A DNA stretch of 64,000 nt from Antrihabitans stalactiti (GTDB taxonomy: Bacteria > Actinomycetota > Actinomycetes > Mycobacteriales > Mycobacteriaceae): the NCBI RefSeq assembly GCF_012932915.1, contig NZ_VCQU01000004.1, positions 496,001-560,000 on the forward strand, given 5' to 3'. Made by a program: the position numbers and the translations under genes. Shown here in pieces: positions 28,059-38,509 of the stretch (position 1 is its first letter; each line of letters begins with the position of its first letter). The notes beneath the pieces were generated by a model. It saw only the letters and a list, made by a program, of their open reading frames with translations. It was not told the DNA's origin and ran no database searches.

Positions 28059-28167
28059 GTGAGCGAGCGGAGCGAGGGCCGCGCGATCTGGACTGACGAG
28101 CGGAGGAGCGAAGCGGAGGAGCGAGGAGGGAAGATCGTGCGATCAGCCCTCGCTCCGGCTCGCTCAC
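28059..28167. repeat. Long GAGCG-rich inverted repeat between rplQ and rpoA
   Basis: The arm at 28059-28079 (GTGAGCGAGCGGAGCGAGGG C) is matched in inverse by 28146-28167 with one unpaired base. Between the arms lie further purine-rich GAGCG/GGAGG strings. It occupies almost the whole gap between two genes normally transcribed together, so it could attenuate or process the transcript. It looks like a dispersed palindromic element inserted in the operon. Confidence 0.65.
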
Positions 28168-28170
28168 AAA

Positions 28171-29229
28171 TCACAACTGCTCGGTCTCGGCGAAGTCTTC
28201 GTTCGAATCGTCGCCGTGGAACGAGGCTGCGCTGTCGTCCCAGGTGCCGGTCGCGGCGTCGTAGCCCGCAACAGACGCGGGATCGAACGACGCGGGGCTG
28301 TCCTTGAGCGACAGTCCGAGCGAGTGCAGCTTGACCTTGACCTCGTCGATCGACTTCTGCCCGAAGTTGCGGATGTCGAGCAGGTCCGACTCGGTGCGGG
28401 CAACGAGCTCGCCGACCGTGTGAACACCCTCGCGCTTGAGGCAGTTGTACGAACGGACGGTGAGGTCCAGGTCTTCGATCGGCAGCCCGAACGATGCGAT
28501 GTGATCGGCCTCGGCAGGCGAGGGTCCGATCTCGATGCCTTCGGCTTCGACGTTGAGTTCACGCGCCAGACCGAACAGCTCGACGAGCGTCTTACCGGCC
28601 GAAGCAAGTGCGTCGCGCGACGTGATGGAGTTCTTGGTCTCCACGTCGAGGATCAGCTTGTCGAAGTCGGTGCGCTGCTCGACACGAGTGGCCTCGACCT
28701 TGTACGTCACCTTCAGGACCGGCGAGTAGATCGAGTCGACCGGGATACGGCCGATCTCGGCACCGGATGCCTTGTTCTGCACTGCCGGCACGTAACCACG
28801 ACCGCGTTCGACGACGAGCTCGATCTCGAGCTTGCCCTTGTCGTTCAGGGTTGCGATGTGCATGTCCGGGTTGTGCACGGTGACGCCCGCGGGGGGAACG
28901 ATGTCACCAGCGGTGACGGTGCCCGGACCCTGCTTGCGCACGTACATGGTGACCGGCTCGTCCTCTTCCGAGCTCACGACGAGGCCCTTGAGGTTCAGGA
29001 TGATGTCGGTGACGTCTTCCTTGACTCCGGGGACCGTGGTGAATTCGTGCAGCACGCCGTCGATGCGAATGCTTGTGACCGCCGCGCCCGGGATGGACGA
29101 CAGCAGGGTGCGACGCAGCGAGTTGCCGAGCGTGTAGCCGAAGCCGGGCTCGAGGGGCTCGATGGTGAACTTCGAGCGGTTGTCGGCCAAGACCTCTTCG
29201 GTCAGGGTCGGGCGCTGAGAAATCAGCAT
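28171..29229 (-). CDS. rpoA: RNA polymerase alpha subunit
   Basis: The 352 residues have the assembly domain (about 1-228, with [20 protein letters not shown]) and the C-terminal UP-element/activator domain (about 250-315, with [19 protein letters not shown] and [14 protein letters not shown]), then an acidic tail. Part of the alpha operon, 91 bp downstream of rpsD. Confidence 0.98.
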   Translation of the reverse strand: MLISQRPTLTEEVLADNRSKFTIEPLEPGFGYTLGNSLRRTLLSSIPGAAVTSIRIDGVLHEFTTVPGVKEDVTDIILNLKGLVVSSEEDEPVTMYVRKQGPGTVTAGDIVPPAGVTVHNPDMHIATLNDKGKLEIELVVERGRGYVPAVQNKASGAEIGRIPVDSIYSPVLKVTYKVEATRVEQRTDFDKLILDVETKNSITSRDALASAGKTLVELFGLARELNVEAEGIEIGPSPAEADHIASFGLPIEDLDLTVRSYNCLKREGVHTVGELVARTESDLLDIRNFGQKSIDEVKVKLHSLGLSLKDSPASFDPASVAGYDAATGTWDDSAASFHGDDSNEDFAETEQL

Positions 29230-29320
29230 GTGGTGTTCCTCCTGTTACGGGCGCCCACTATTTGACGCCCACGTGTGGGGATACGAAGCGCTGCCCGCGA
29301 GTGCGGGCAGCGACGACGCA

Positions 29321-29926
29321 TTACTTCGAGTAGTACTCGACGATCAGCTGTTCGGTGAGCGGCACGTCGATCTGGGCGCGCTCAGGCTCCTGGTGAACCA
29401 GGATCCGCAGCCGACCGGGGACAACCTGCAACCAACCGGGAACCGGGCGGTCGCCGACGGTCTCGCGTGCAATCTGGAACGGCAGCGTCTCGAGCGACTT
29501 CGGGCGGACGTCGATGATGTCGTACTGCGAGACGCGGTAGGACGGGACGTCGACCTTCACGTTGTTGACCGTGAAGTGGCCGTGGCTGACGAGCTGACGA
29601 GCCTGGCGACGCGTGCGTGCCAAACCTGCCCGGTACACAACGTTGTCGAGACGAGTCTCGAGCAGACGCAGGAGGTTCTCGCCGGTCTTGCCCTTCTGGC
29701 GGTTCGCCTCCTTGTAGTACAGGCTGAACTGCTTTTCCATCACGCCGTAGGTGAAGCGAGCCTTCTGCTTCTCCTGCAGCTGGAGCAGGTATTCGCTCTC
29801 CTTGATCCGCGCGCGGCCGTGCTGGCCGGGCGGGTAGGGGCGACGCTCGAACGCTTGGTCTCCGCCGACGAGGTCGACGCGAAGACGACGCGACTTGCGG
29901 GTCATGGGTCCGGTATAACGAGCCAT
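29321..29926 (-). CDS. rpsD: 30S ribosomal protein S4
   Basis: Primary 16S rRNA-binding protein of 201 residues. The S4 RNA-binding domain is clear (RLDNVVYRAGLARTRRQARQ, SHGHFTVNNVKVDVPSY). The first residues lack the CxxC zinc pair seen in some S4 forms. In many bacteria S4 represses the alpha operon translationally. It lies 19 bp downstream of rpsK. Confidence 0.97.
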   Translation of the reverse strand: MARYTGPMTRKSRRLRVDLVGGDQAFERRPYPPGQHGRARIKESEYLLQLQEKQKARFTYGVMEKQFSLYYKEANRQKGKTGENLLRLLETRLDNVVYRAGLARTRRQARQLVSHGHFTVNNVKVDVPSYRVSQYDIIDVRPKSLETLPFQIARETVGDRPVPGWLQVVPGRLRILVHQEPERAQIDVPLTEQLIVEYYSK

Positions 29927-29945
29927 TTTGTTCTATTCCTTCCCG

Positions 29946-30359
29946 CTAGACGCGACGACGTTTAGGCGGACGGCAGCCGTTGTGCGGCTGTGGGGTCACA
30001 TCGGAAATGGTGCCGACCTCGAGGCCTGCGGCCTGCAGCGAACGAATCGCGGTTTCGCGACCGGAGCCGGGGCCCTTCACGAAAACGTCGACCTTCTTGA
30101 CACCGTGCTCCTGCGCCTTGCGGGCAGCGTTCTCGGCGGCGAGCTGAGCCGCGAACGGCGTCGACTTGCGCGAACCCTTGAAGCCGACATGGCCCGAGGA
30201 CGCCCACGAGATGACGTTTCCGGCCGGATCGGTGATCGACACGATGGTGTTGTTGAAGGTGCTCTTGATGTGCGCGTTGCCGTGGGGAACGTTTTTCTTT
30301 TCCCTGCGCCGGGTCTTCTGGGTCTTCTTCGGACCAGCTGTACGTGACTTGGGTGGCAT
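29946..30359 (-). CDS. rpsK: 30S ribosomal protein S11
   Basis: Platform protein of 137 residues with the conserved C-terminus [10 protein letters not shown] and [21 protein letters not shown]. Its ATG overlaps the rpsM stop by one base (TAATG), so the two are coupled. Confidence 0.97.
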   Translation of the reverse strand: MPPKSRTAGPKKTQKTRRREKKNVPHGNAHIKSTFNNTIVSITDPAGNVISWASSGHVGFKGSRKSTPFAAQLAAENAARKAQEHGVKKVDVFVKGPGSGRETAIRSLQAAGLEVGTISDVTPQPHNGCRPPKRRRV

Positions 30360-30733
30360 TACTTCGCCTTCTTCTTGCCGGCAATGGTGCGCTTGGGGCC
30401 CTTACGGGTACGCGCGTTGGTCTTGGTGCGCTGTCCACGAACGGGCAGCCCACGACGGTGGCGAAGACCCTGGTAGCAGCCGATCTCGATCTTGCGGCGG
30501 ATATCCGCCTGAACCTCGCGGCGGAGGTCACCCTCGACCTTGAGCGAATCTTCGATGTACTCACGGAGCTTCGCGAGGTCGTCGTCGCCGAGATCCTTGC
30601 TTCGCAGGTCCGGGCTGACGCCGGTAGCCGTGAGAATTTCCTTGGAGCGGGTACGGCCGATGCCGTAGATGTAGGTCAGCGCGATCTCCATCCGCTTTTC
30701 GCGGGGCAGATCAACGCCTGCGAGACGTGCCAT
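30359..30733 (-). CDS. rpsM: 30S ribosomal protein S13
   Basis: Head protein of 124 residues: [37 protein letters not shown] and a basic tail. First gene of the rpsM-rpsK-rpsD-rpoA-rplQ-truA block. AAGGA lies 9 bp before the ATG, downstream of a structured leader. Confidence 0.97.
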   Translation of the reverse strand: MARLAGVDLPREKRMEIALTYIYGIGRTRSKEILTATGVSPDLRSKDLGDDDLAKLREYIEDSLKVEGDLRREVQADIRRKIEIGCYQGLRHRRGLPVRGQRTKTNARTRKGPKRTIAGKKKAK

Positions 30734-30764
30734 GTGGCAGTTTCCTTAATCGTTAGGAGGTTTT

Positions 30765-30849
30765 CTCCCAGCCCGTCCCCTCGTCTTGTGGGGCCCCGGC
30801 CTCCGGTCCGGGGGTGCTGCCATGCCAAGTGCATGGTTGGCGCTGGGAG
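30765..30849 (-). promoter_or_regulatory. Structured leader between rpmJ and rpsM
   Basis: An outer stem CTCCCAGC/GCTGGGAG (30765-30772 with 30842-30849) encloses two hairpins: CCCCGG/CCGGGG (30794-30799, 30808-30813) and CCATGC/GCATGG (30820-30825, 30831-30836). It lies 32 bp upstream of rpsM, the gene whose leader is the S4 autoregulatory target in other bacteria. Base pairing is visible; a regulatory role is inference. Confidence 0.5.
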
Positions 30850-30901
30850 GTCTTCTTTTGTTGCTGTGCCGAGCCGATTTGCGATTCGGTTGCGCGGTGG
30901 T

Positions 30902-31015
30902 CTAGCCCTGACGCTGCTTGTGACGCAGGTTCTCGCAGATCACCATGACTCGCCCTTTACGGCGGATCACCTTGCACTTTTCGCAGATCGGCTTGACGCT
31001 CGGGTTGACCTTCAC
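30902..31015 (-). CDS. rpmJ: 50S ribosomal protein L36
   Basis: A 37-residue protein starting at GTG 31015 ([15 protein letters not shown]). Zinc ligands Cys11, Cys14, Cys27 and His32 are all present, so this is the zinc-binding C+ form. GGAGA lies about 9 bp upstream. It sits between infA and rpsM in the usual order. Confidence 0.95.
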   Translation of the reverse strand: MKVNPSVKPICEKCKVIRRKGRVMVICENLRHKQRQG

Positions 31016-31088
31016 GTCGTCCAATCTCCTGTTTCAGACCCGCCTTACGGCAGGCATGGGTTAACCCCGACGCTCGGCCGGGGAGTCG

Positions 31089-31310
31089 TTACTTGTACCG
31101 ATAAACGATGCGACCGCGCGAGAGGTCGTAGGGCGACAGCTCGACGACCACTCGGTCTTCGGGAAGGATACGAATGTAGTGCTGACGCATCTTTCCGCTG
31201 ATGTGCGCGAGAACTTTGTGGCCGTTCTCCAGCTCAATGCGAAACATTGCATTGGGCAGGGGCTCGACAACGCGTCCTTCGACCTCGATGGCTCCGTCTT
31301 TCTTCGCCAT
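31089..31310 (-). CDS. infA: Translation initiation factor IF-1
   Basis: A 73-residue single S1/OB-fold protein ([40 protein letters not shown]). The start at ATG 31310 gives the standard actinobacterial length; GGAGG ends only 2 bp before it, so spacing is short. First gene of the infA-rpmJ-rpsM block, with a promoter candidate at 31459-31487. Confidence 0.97.
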
Positions 31311-31458
31311 ATCCTCCGCGATTCTTGGTTCATAAATCCTGGTTGGAAGCATTCGCTACCGCTACTGTGGTGCCCAGCGACGACCGCACCGGCTGAGCAG
31401 AATCCGTTCCCAGATGAGGGCACGCGAACAACCGGCACGCACAGCGCACCGTCCGCCT

Positions 31459-31487
31459 ACTTTACCGGCATGTGACGCCCACGCCAA
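31459..31487 (-). promoter_or_regulatory. Candidate infA promoter
   Basis: On the minus strand, TTGGCG (31487-31482) and TAAAGT (31464-31459) are separated by 17 bp. Each matches four of six consensus positions of a housekeeping sigma-70-type promoter. It would start transcription about 140 bp before infA. Confidence 0.4.
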
Positions 31488-31520
31488 ATGCCACATCTCG
31501 GGGCGACCTACGCTCGTCTC

Positions 31521-31958
31521 GTGCGGGTATTGGTGCAACGAGTTTTATCGGCTTCCGTGGCGGTCGACGGCGTCATCGTGGGCGAGATCGAACCTTCTCC
31601 AGGTCGTCAGGGCCTGCTTGCGCTGGTCGGCGTCACTCATTCCGACACCGTGGCGACGGCTGCGGCATTGGCCGACAAGTTGTGGCGGCTGCGCATCCTC
31701 GACGACGCGCGATCGGCGGCCGATACCGATGCGCCGATCCTCGTCGTCAGCCAGTTCACGCTGTATGCCGACACCACGAAAGGACGCCGACCATCGTGGT
31801 CGGCGGCAGCCCCCGGCGCGGCGGCCGAGCCGCTGGTCGAGGCCATGGTTGACGCGCTGCGAACGCTCGGCGCGACCGTGGCAACGGGAAGCTTCGGCGC
31901 TCATATGCAAGTCAGTCTGATCAATGACGGACCGGTCACTGTGATGTTAGAGTTCTAA
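31521..31958 (+). CDS. dtd: D-aminoacyl-tRNA deacylase
   Basis: Removes D-amino acids mischarged on tRNA. The 145 residues start at GTG 31521 ([17 protein letters not shown]); key motifs are [17 protein letters not shown] (about 79-95) and the C-terminal NDGPVTV with the Gly-cisPro element that enforces chirality. Transcribed opposite to the ribosomal genes around it. Confidence 0.95.
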   Translation: MRVLVQRVLSASVAVDGVIVGEIEPSPGRQGLLALVGVTHSDTVATAAALADKLWRLRILDDARSAADTDAPILVVSQFTLYADTTKGRRPSWSAAAPGAAAEPLVEAMVDALRTLGATVATGSFGAHMQVSLINDGPVTVMLEF

Positions 31959-31996
31959 CTAGAACGATCTATCAACTCCGGGCGGGAGCTTTGATC

Positions 31997-32455
31997 ATGG
32001 CTGTTGGCATCGAACGTCGTTCTCGTACCAAGTGGGCCTTCGTCCAATGGGCGGTGCTGGTCATAGCCGTCGCTCACGTCGTCCAAGCGATTGTCGGCTT
32101 CATCGCCGAACCGAGCTTCGCTATTGGCCCGGACGCCCCGACAGCACAAATCCTCGGCATGGATTACAACGGTTGGCACGCCGTGGCAGGTCTGCTCCTG
32201 TTCGGGCCGGCTCTGTTGTTCGCCACCCGCAAGTCGTGGTCGGTGCTCTACTGCTTCGCGGCTGGGGTGGCCGGCGGTCTTCCCGGCGTATGGGCGTTGT
32301 TCTCGCATCAGCCCGCGTACGTCTTCAACTTCCCTAACAACATTGCCGACGCGATCCAGCACTTCGTCGTCGCGGGAATCTTGATCGCCTGCGCACTGAT
32401 ACAGATCAGGCTCGACGGCAGCTTCGCCAAGTCGATGAGCGATCTGCGCGGCTAG
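31997..32455 (+). CDS. Small four-helix membrane protein, DUF4383-like
   Basis: A 152-residue protein with about four hydrophobic helices (WAVLVIAVAHVVQAIVGFIA, WHAVAGLLLFGPALLFA, YCFAAGVAGGLPGVWALF, FVVAGILIACALIQI). It resembles DUF4383 proteins of actinobacteria. The start is ATG 31997, with GGGAG 8 bp upstream. It follows dtd by 38 bp on the same strand and converges with map. Function unknown. Confidence 0.75.
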   Translation: MAVGIERRSRTKWAFVQWAVLVIAVAHVVQAIVGFIAEPSFAIGPDAPTAQILGMDYNGWHAVAGLLLFGPALLFATRKSWSVLYCFAAGVAGGLPGVWALFSHQPAYVFNFPNNIADAIQHFVVAGILIACALIQIRLDGSFAKSMSDLRG

Positions 32456-32460
32456 CGGAG

Positions 32461-33258
32461 TTACTCCGGGCGCAGGGTCAAGATTCGCGGACCGTTTTCG
32501 GTCACTGCGACGGTGTGCTCCCAATGCGCGGCGCGGCTGCCGTCAGTGGTGACGACCGTCCAGTCGTCGTCGAGAATTGCGGTGTTCGACGTGCCCAGAG
32601 TGAGCATCGGCTCGATGGCCAGGACCGAACCGACGACCAGCTCCGGACCTTTCCCGGGTGGACCTTCGTTGGCGAGGAACGGCTCCATGTGCATTTCACG
32701 ACCGATGCCGTGCCCGCCGTAGCCATCGACGATCCCGTATTGGCGACCGTGTTCCTTCTCCGCAGCGCGAGTACCCAACTCGATCGCGTGCGATATGTCG
32801 CTCAACCGATTGCCGGGGATCATCGCAGCGGCGCCTGCCTCCATCGACAAACGCGTGGCCTCGCTGAGCAAGCGGTCGGCTTCGATGATGTCGCCGACAC
32901 CATAGGTCCATGCCGAGTCGCCATGCCAACCGTCGAGGATCGCACCGCAGTCGATCGACAGCAGGTCACCGTCGACGAGCACATCGTCTGCCGACGGAAT
33001 GCCGTGCACGACGCGGTCGTTGATCGACGAACAAATGGAGCCGGTAAACCCGTGATAGCCCTTGAAGGACGGCACGGCGCCCGCGTCGCGAATCACCTGT
33101 TCGGCGATTGCGTCGAGTTCGAGAGTCGAAACCCCGGCCTTCGTCGCGGCACGAACGGCGACGAGCGCGGCCCCCACGACCGAGCCCGCAGCCGCCATCG
33201 CGTCGAGCTCGCCCGCGGATCGAAAGGGCACGACCTTACGCCGGCGGCGTATTCCCAT
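32461..33258 (-). CDS. map: Methionine aminopeptidase, type I
   Basis: Removes N-terminal Met from nascent proteins. All five dinuclear metal ligands are visible: Asp103, Asp114, His183, Glu216 and Glu247. The 265-residue length is that of type Ia. It overlaps the adk stop as ATGA, the secY-adk-map arrangement of many bacteria. Confidence 0.97.
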   Translation of the reverse strand: MGIRRRRKVVPFRSAGELDAMAAAGSVVGAALVAVRAATKAGVSTLELDAIAEQVIRDAGAVPSFKGYHGFTGSICSSINDRVVHGIPSADDVLVDGDLLSIDCGAILDGWHGDSAWTYGVGDIIEADRLLSEATRLSMEAGAAAMIPGNRLSDISHAIELGTRAAEKEHGRQYGIVDGYGGHGIGREMHMEPFLANEGPPGKGPELVVGSVLAIEPMLTLGTSNTAILDDDWTVVTTDGSRAAHWEHTVAVTENGPRILTLRPE

Positions 33259-33803
33259 CAGTGACCCAGCGCAGCCAGGGCCCGCTGGTTGACTTCCTCG
33301 ATCTCGCCGACGCCGTCGATGCTGACAACCAGTCCGTCGTAATGGTCGAGCAGCGGGGCCGTCTCTTCGCGGTATACCCGAAGCCGGTTGCGGATGACCT
33401 CTTCGCTGTCGTCTGCGCGACCACGCGCGAGCATGCGCTCGACAACGACGTCCTCGTCGACAGTCAGCGACAGAACCGCATCGAGCTTGGTGCCCAGCGC
33501 CTGCAGAATTCCTTCGAGAGCCTCGGCTTGACCGACCGTGCGGGGGAAGCCGTCGAGAACGAAGCCTGCCTCGGCATCGGGCTCGGCCACGCGTGCCTCG
33601 ACCATCCGGTTCGTGATCTCGCTCGGGACCAAGTCGCCCGCGTCGAGGTACTTCTTGGCCTCGAGGCCTACTGGCGTTTCCTCGCCGATGTTGGCGCGGA
33701 ACAGGTCGCCGGTCGAGACGTGCGGTACGCCGAGTTTCTCCGCAATAAGAACGGCCTGGGTGCCTTTGCCCGCACCGGGAGGGCCAAGCAGTACGAGTCT
33801 CAT
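33258..33803 (-). CDS. adk: Adenylate kinase, short form
   Basis: Interconverts AMP+ATP and 2 ADP. The 181 residues contain the P-loop [10 protein letters not shown] (7-16) and [16 protein letters not shown]. The zinc LID insertion of long bacterial forms is absent, as in mycobacteria. Overlaps both secY and map by 4 bp or less. Confidence 0.97.
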   Translation of the reverse strand: MRLVLLGPPGAGKGTQAVLIAEKLGVPHVSTGDLFRANIGEETPVGLEAKKYLDAGDLVPSEITNRMVEARVAEPDAEAGFVLDGFPRTVGQAEALEGILQALGTKLDAVLSLTVDEDVVVERMLARGRADDSEEVIRNRLRVYREETAPLLDHYDGLVVSIDGVGEIEEVNQRALAALGH

Positions 33804-35125
33804 TTGAGGAACCCTTCGTAATTTCTTTGCATTAGCTGGCTTTCGATCTGTTTAACCGTGTCGAGGCCGACGCTCACCATGATGAGCACCGCCGTGCCGC
33901 CGAACGGAAGGTTCTGCAAACCGCCCGAGGAACCGATGTTGAGGAACAGGTTAGGCAGAACGGCGACTGTACCGAGGTATATCGAGCCCGGAAGCGTAAT
34001 TCGGCTCAACACGAAATTCAGATAGTCGGCGGTAGGTCTACCTGGGCGGATTCCAGGAATGAAGCCGCCGAACTTCTTCATCTCGTCGGCGCGCTCTTCT
34101 GGGTTGAACGTGATCGCCACATAGAAGTAAGTGAAGAACACGATCAAGCCGAAGTAGATGGCGATGTACACCGGGTTGCTGGGGTTCACGAGGTACTGCG
34201 TGATGATCTTCTGCCACCAGCTCGGTTCCGCCGCGGCGTCCTTCGAAGTGGTCAACTGTGCGATCAAGTTCGGCAGATACAGCAGCGACGACGCGAAGAT
34301 GACGGGGATGACGCCGGCCTGGTTGACCTTCAACGGCAGGTAGGTCGAGGAACCGCCGTACATCTTCCGACCGACCATGCGCTTGGCGTACTGAACCGGA
34401 ATTCGGCGCTGCCCCTGCTCGACGAACACCACGCCGGACACGATGGCGAGCGCCGCGAGGCAGACGAGGCCGAAGACGATGCCACCACGGGTGTCGAGGA
34501 TCTGCTTGCCCTCGGACGGAATTCGCGAGGCGATACCGGCGAAGATGAGCAGCGACATACCGTTGCCGACGCCGCGCTCGGTGATGATCTCGCCGAACCA
34601 CATGATCAGCGACGCGCCGGCGGTCATGACCAGGACGATGATGATCAAGCCGAAGATGCTCTTGTCGGCGATGATGTCTTTCTGGCAGCCCTGCAACAGT
34701 TGACCGCGAGACGCGAGCGCCACCAGACCGGTCGCCTGGAGGACCGCGAGAGCGATCGACAAGTAGCGGGTGTACTGCGTCATCTTCGCTTGGCCGGATT
34801 GGCCTTCTTTACGCAGCGCCTCGAACCGCGGAATGACCACGGTGAGCAACTGAATAATGATGCTGGCCGTGATGTACGGCATGATGCCGATCGCGAAAAC
34901 CGACAAGTGCAGCAACGCGCCGCCGGAGAACAGGTTGATCAGCTGGTAGATACCAGCCGAATCGCCACCGGTTACTTGGTCGATGCAGCTCTTGACGTTC
35001 TTGTAGTCGACGCCAGGCGACGGAAGCGCTGCACCAAAGCGGTACAAGGCGACCAGCCCCAGCGTGAAGAGGATCTTCCGCCTCAAATCCGGGGTCCTGA
35101 CGGCCGACACGAAGGCGGAAAGCAC
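33800..35125 (-). CDS. secY: Preprotein translocase subunit SecY
   Basis: Ten-helix channel of the Sec translocon (441 residues; [20 protein letters not shown] at the N-terminus, [20 protein letters not shown] in the late cytosolic loop). Starts at GTG 35125 with AGGAGG 4 bp upstream. Heads the secY-adk-map operon, set apart from rplO by 495 bp. Confidence 0.97.
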   Translation of the reverse strand: MLSAFVSAVRTPDLRRKILFTLGLVALYRFGAALPSPGVDYKNVKSCIDQVTGGDSAGIYQLINLFSGGALLHLSVFAIGIMPYITASIIIQLLTVVIPRFEALRKEGQSGQAKMTQYTRYLSIALAVLQATGLVALASRGQLLQGCQKDIIADKSIFGLIIIVLVMTAGASLIMWFGEIITERGVGNGMSLLIFAGIASRIPSEGKQILDTRGGIVFGLVCLAALAIVSGVVFVEQGQRRIPVQYAKRMVGRKMYGGSSTYLPLKVNQAGVIPVIFASSLLYLPNLIAQLTTSKDAAAEPSWWQKIITQYLVNPSNPVYIAIYFGLIVFFTYFYVAITFNPEERADEMKKFGGFIPGIRPGRPTADYLNFVLSRITLPGSIYLGTVAVLPNLFLNIGSSGGLQNLPFGGTAVLIMVSVGLDTVKQIESQLMQRNYEGFLK

Positions 35126-35620
35126 TAATCCTCCTGGGCATCACCGATTTCGGCGGCAAGCGGCAGAGCTGGACGAAACCAGCGATGGACAACATGACAT
35201 AGACATACGCGCGAATCCACCAAAGCTCCGGATCACACAACCTCCGAGGATAACAGCCGCCGCGGGGTCTCCAGCACGGCCCCGTTGCCAGCCAGCGTCG
35301 GCAGGCGCTGTCTTTTTGATCAGCGATAACGCTTGCGTCACCGCGTAGGGCCGGAGCGCTTGTCCCGCCGGATTCTCTAAAAGACGTGGTAGAGCATGGG
35401 TACGGGTCCAAACCTGCTTCGTCGGAGCAATGAACGTCCGGCTTGTTTCGGTTGACGACACGTTGGACCGCGTCGCATCGGCGACAAATGTCACGTCGGT
35501 GACTGGTTCGCCTATTTGCAGGCAGATCGCAGCGACGAGCGCGATCCAGCAGTCGCTGAAACGCAGAAGGACCGCGACCGAAGCAGTGCTTCGATCGCGG
35601 CCCTCGCTGTCGGAATCTCT
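35126..35620. other. Intergenic region between secY and rplO
   Basis: No convincing gene is present; the short frames here lack family features and good start sites. The rplO-proximal end holds a hairpin that probably terminates the spc transcript, and the remainder presumably carries the secY promoter. I could not identify a strong -35/-10 pair. Confidence 0.6.
35572..35600 (-). terminator. Probable terminator downstream of rplO
   Basis: CCGCGACCGAAGCA (35572-35585) pairs with TGCTTCGATCGCGG (35587-35600), 13 of 14 positions. On the minus strand it begins 21 bp after the rplO stop and is followed by CCTTCTGCGTTTC, a weak T-rich run. Confidence 0.6.
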
Positions 35621-36061
35621 TTAGAGCTCGGTGACCGATCCCCCGGCAGCGGCGATCTTGTCCTTCGCCGAACCCGAGAATTTGTTGGCGCTCACCTGAA
35701 CAGCGACGCCGATTTCACCTTCGCCGAGAACCTTGACGAGCTGGTTCTTGCGGACGGCTCCTGCAGCAACGAGCTCGTCGACACCAACCGTGCCCCCTTG
35801 CGGGAACAGTTCGGCAATCGCGCCCACGTTGACAACCTGGTACTCCGTGCGGAACGGGTTCGTGAACCCCTTCAGCTTCGGCAGGCGCATATGCAACGGC
35901 ATCTGCCCACCTTCGAAGGCGGCCGGAACATTCTTGCGAGCCTTGGTGCCCTTGGTACCGCGACCTGCAGTCTTGCCCTTGGAGCCTTCACCGCGACCGA
36001 CGCGGGTCTTGGCCGTCTTCGCACCCGGTGCGGGGCGAAGATGATGCAACTTGATGGTCAT
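35621..36061 (-). CDS. rplO: 50S ribosomal protein L15
   Basis: A 146-residue protein with the Gly/Lys-rich N-terminus typical of L15 ([20 protein letters not shown]) and a C-terminal globular domain. The start is ATG 36061, with GAGG 6 bp upstream, rather than an upstream in-frame ATG. Last gene of the spc block here. Confidence 0.96.
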   Translation of the reverse strand: MTIKLHHLRPAPGAKTAKTRVGRGEGSKGKTAGRGTKGTKARKNVPAAFEGGQMPLHMRLPKLKGFTNPFRTEYQVVNVGAIAELFPQGGTVGVDELVAAGAVRKNQLVKVLGEGEIGVAVQVSANKFSGSAKDKIAAAGGSVTEL

Positions 36062-36062
36062 G

Positions 36063-36242
36063 TCAGACCTCCTCAACTGTGACGAGGTGGCGGACCGCGT
36101 TGATCAAACCGCGAGTCTGCGCGTTGTCCTCGCGAACAACGGTCTGGCGGATGCCGCGCAGACCGAGCGTGCGCAAGCTGTCGCGCTGGTTCTGCTTGGC
36201 ACCGATCTTGCTCTTGACCTGGGTAACTTTCAGCTCAGCCAT
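36063..36242 (-). CDS. rpmD: 50S ribosomal protein L30
   Basis: A 59-residue protein ([34 protein letters not shown]). Its start overlaps the rpsE end by 8 bp and it stops just before rplO, so it is read as part of the same transcript. Confidence 0.95.
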   Translation of the reverse strand: MAELKVTQVKSKIGAKQNQRDSLRTLGLRGIRQTVVREDNAQTRGLINAVRHLVTVEEV

Positions 36243-36903
36243 GGCTTGCACTCCCTGCTGCCAGTCTGCGCGCACGCAACATGCCGGCGGGAGCAACGTC
36301 CTCGATCGGCAGGCCACGACGGGCTGCCACTTCTTCCGGACGCTGCAGGCCCTTGAGAGCTGCAACTGTGGCGTGCACGACGTTGATGGCGTTGTCGCTA
36401 CCGAGCGACTTGGCCAGAATGTCGTGGATACCAGCACATTCGAGGACGGCACGCGCTGCGCCACCCGCGATCACACCGGTACCCGGGCTGGCGGGACGCA
36501 GCATGACAACGCCTGCGGCCGCTTCGCCCTGAACCGGGTGAGTGATGGTGCTGCCGATCATCGGGACGCGGAAGAAGCCCTTACGCGCTTCCTCGACACC
36601 CTTCTGGATCGCCGCGGGAACTTCCTTGGCCTTGCCGTAGCCGACGCCGACCAATCCGTTGCCGTCACCGACGATCACGAGGGCGGTGAAGCTGAAGCGA
36701 CGACCACCCTTCACGACCTTCGATACGCGGTTGATCGCGACGACCCGCTCGAGCTGGTTCGTCTTCTCGGCCGCGGGTCCGCGCTGGTCACGACCGCCAC
36801 CGCGGCCGTCACGACCGCCGCGCTCGCCGCCACGCCCGTCAGTACTTGGTCCGTTGGCTCCGGCGGGTCCGCTTCCGCCGTCACGCCTTTGACGTCCCGG
36901 CAT
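36235..36903 (-). CDS. rpsE: 30S ribosomal protein S5
   Basis: Residues from about 48 on form the standard S5 double-stranded RNA-binding and C-terminal domains ([20 protein letters not shown]-like, [17 protein letters not shown]). The first 45 residues are a Gly/Arg-rich low-complexity extension common in high-GC actinobacteria. AAAGG lies 8 bp before ATG 36903. Confidence 0.96.
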   Translation of the reverse strand: MPGRQRRDGGSGPAGANGPSTDGRGGERGGRDGRGGGRDQRGPAAEKTNQLERVVAINRVSKVVKGGRRFSFTALVIVGDGNGLVGVGYGKAKEVPAAIQKGVEEARKGFFRVPMIGSTITHPVQGEAAAGVVMLRPASPGTGVIAGGAARAVLECAGIHDILAKSLGSDNAINVVHATVAALKGLQRPEEVAARRGLPIEDVAPAGMLRARRLAAGSASHG

Positions 36904-36949
36904 CAGACTGCCTTTCCGTTGTTCAAGTTCGTGCTGTTTGTCTTTGTCA

Positions 36950-37351
36950 TCAGAACTTCAACCCGCCTTCGCGAGCTGCGTCTGCCAGAGCCGCAATCCG
37001 GCCGTGGTAGCCGTGGCCGCCGTGATCGAACACGATCGCCTCGATCCCCGCAGCCTTGGCGCGCTCCGCGATCAGCTGGCCGACCTTGGCGCTGAGCGCC
37101 TTCTTGTCGCCCTCTGCACCGCGGAAGGAGGTCTCGGTCGTCGACGCGGCAGCGAGCGTGCGACCGGCAAGGTCGTCCACAAGCTGAACGTGAATGTGAC
37201 GCGAGGACCGGTTGACGACCAGACGTGGCCGCTCCGGGGTACCCGAAACCTTCTTGCGAAGACGGAAGTGCCTGCGTGCCTTCGACAAACGGCGCGCCGT
37301 GGACACATCGGTGCCCAGCGGAATTCTCTTCTTGGACTGTGCGGTCGTCAT
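36950..37351 (-). CDS. rplR: 50S ribosomal protein L18
   Basis: 5S rRNA-binding protein of 133 residues ([40 protein letters not shown]). The start at ATG 37351 follows the rplF stop by one base. Confidence 0.96.
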   Translation of the reverse strand: MTTAQSKKRIPLGTDVSTARRLSKARRHFRLRKKVSGTPERPRLVVNRSSRHIHVQLVDDLAGRTLAAASTTETSFRGAEGDKKALSAKVGQLIAERAKAAGIEAIVFDHGGHGYHGRIAALADAAREGGLKF

Positions 37352-37352
37352 A

Positions 37353-37892
37353 TCACTTACCCGTCTTTCCGACCTTGCGACGGACAACTTCACCCTCGTA
37401 GCGGATGCCCTTGCCCTTGTACGGGTCGGGCTTACGGAGACGGTGAATGTTCGCCGCGACCTGGCCGACTTTCTGCTTGTCGATGCCGGAGACCGAGAAA
37501 CGGGTCGGCGTCTCGACAGCGAACGTGATGCCCTCGGGAGCCTCGATCGGCACCGGGTGGCTGAAGCCGAGCGCAAATTCGAGATTGCTGCCCTTGAGCG
37601 CGACGCGGTAACCGACGCCGTGGATCTCCATCTTGCGCGTGTAGCCCTGGGTCACACCGGTGATCAGGTTCGACACGAGCGTGCGCGTGAGACCGTGCAG
37701 CGCACGGCTGCGACGCTCGTCGTTCGGACGGCTGACGGTGATGACGCCGTCGTCGCCCTTCGCGATGGTGATCGGCTCTGCGACGACCAGCTCGAGGGTG
37801 CCCTTGGGCCCCTTGACCGAGACGTTCTGTCCGTCGAGGTTCACATCGACGCCCGCAGGCACCGGAATAGGAAGCTTTCCAATACGTGACAT
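37353..37892 (-). CDS. rplF: 50S ribosomal protein L6
   Basis: A 179-residue protein with the duplicated L6 fold ([21 protein letters not shown]-terminal [16 protein letters not shown]). Located 13 bp downstream of rpsH. Confidence 0.97.
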   Translation of the reverse strand: MSRIGKLPIPVPAGVDVNLDGQNVSVKGPKGTLELVVAEPITIAKGDDGVITVSRPNDERRSRALHGLTRTLVSNLITGVTQGYTRKMEIHGVGYRVALKGSNLEFALGFSHPVPIEAPEGITFAVETPTRFSVSGIDKQKVGQVAANIHRLRKPDPYKGKGIRYEGEVVRRKVGKTGK

Positions 37893-37905
37893 TGCGTGGC
37901 CTCCC

Positions 37906-38304
37906 CTACCAGACGTAGGCGAGGACTTCCCCGCCTACTCCCTGCTTGGCCGCCTGGCGATCGGTGAGCAGACCGGTCGACGTGGAGATGATCGCCACGC
38001 CGAGGCCGCCCAGGACCTTTGGCAGGTTGGTGGATTTTGCGTACACCCGCAGACCGGGCTTCGAGACACGACGCACGCCGGCGAGGCTGCGCTCGCGGCT
38101 CGGGCCGTACTTGAGGTCGACGATGAGCGTCTTTCCGACGGTCGCGTCTTCGGTGCGGTAATCGGAGATGTAGCCCTCACGCTTGAGGATCTCGGCGATG
38201 TTCGCCTTGATCTTGCTGTGCGGGAGCTTCACCTCATCGTGGTACGCCGAGTTGGCGTTGCGCAGACGTGTCAGAAAGTCTGCGATGGGGTCGGTCATGG
38301 TCAT
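37906..38304 (-). CDS. rpsH: 30S ribosomal protein S8
   Basis: A 132-residue 16S-binding protein, which in other bacteria represses the spc operon ([21 protein letters not shown]-terminal [20 protein letters not shown]). Two ATGs at 38304 and 38298 are possible; the first matches the mycobacterial form. Separated from rpsN by two non-ribosomal genes, so it must have its own promoter in 38305-38509. Confidence 0.97.
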   Translation of the reverse strand: MTMTDPIADFLTRLRNANSAYHDEVKLPHSKIKANIAEILKREGYISDYRTEDATVGKTLIVDLKYGPSRERSLAGVRRVSKPGLRVYAKSTNLPKVLGGLGVAIISTSTGLLTDRQAAKQGVGGEVLAYVW

Positions 38305-38509
38305 GGTTTGACCTCGACACCTTTCTCGCTGTGGTTCCCATGCAACACCGGCACGCTCGGTAAAGAGCGACCCGATCGTGGGCCTTCAGCAATTCGGCTG
38401 GTCCGCCTCGACAATTGCCTGGCGGATGAGTTCACGTCGCAACGGACACAACTGTGCCCGGGCAACCGCTCTAGTGTAGAGAACCACGCGGCGTGGGCCA
38501 AATCGAGCG

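Noticed and set aside
35141-35494. Minus-strand 117-codon frame between secY and rplO
   Set aside because: No Shine-Dalgarno, no similarity I recognise and unremarkable composition; the region is better explained as promoter and terminator space.
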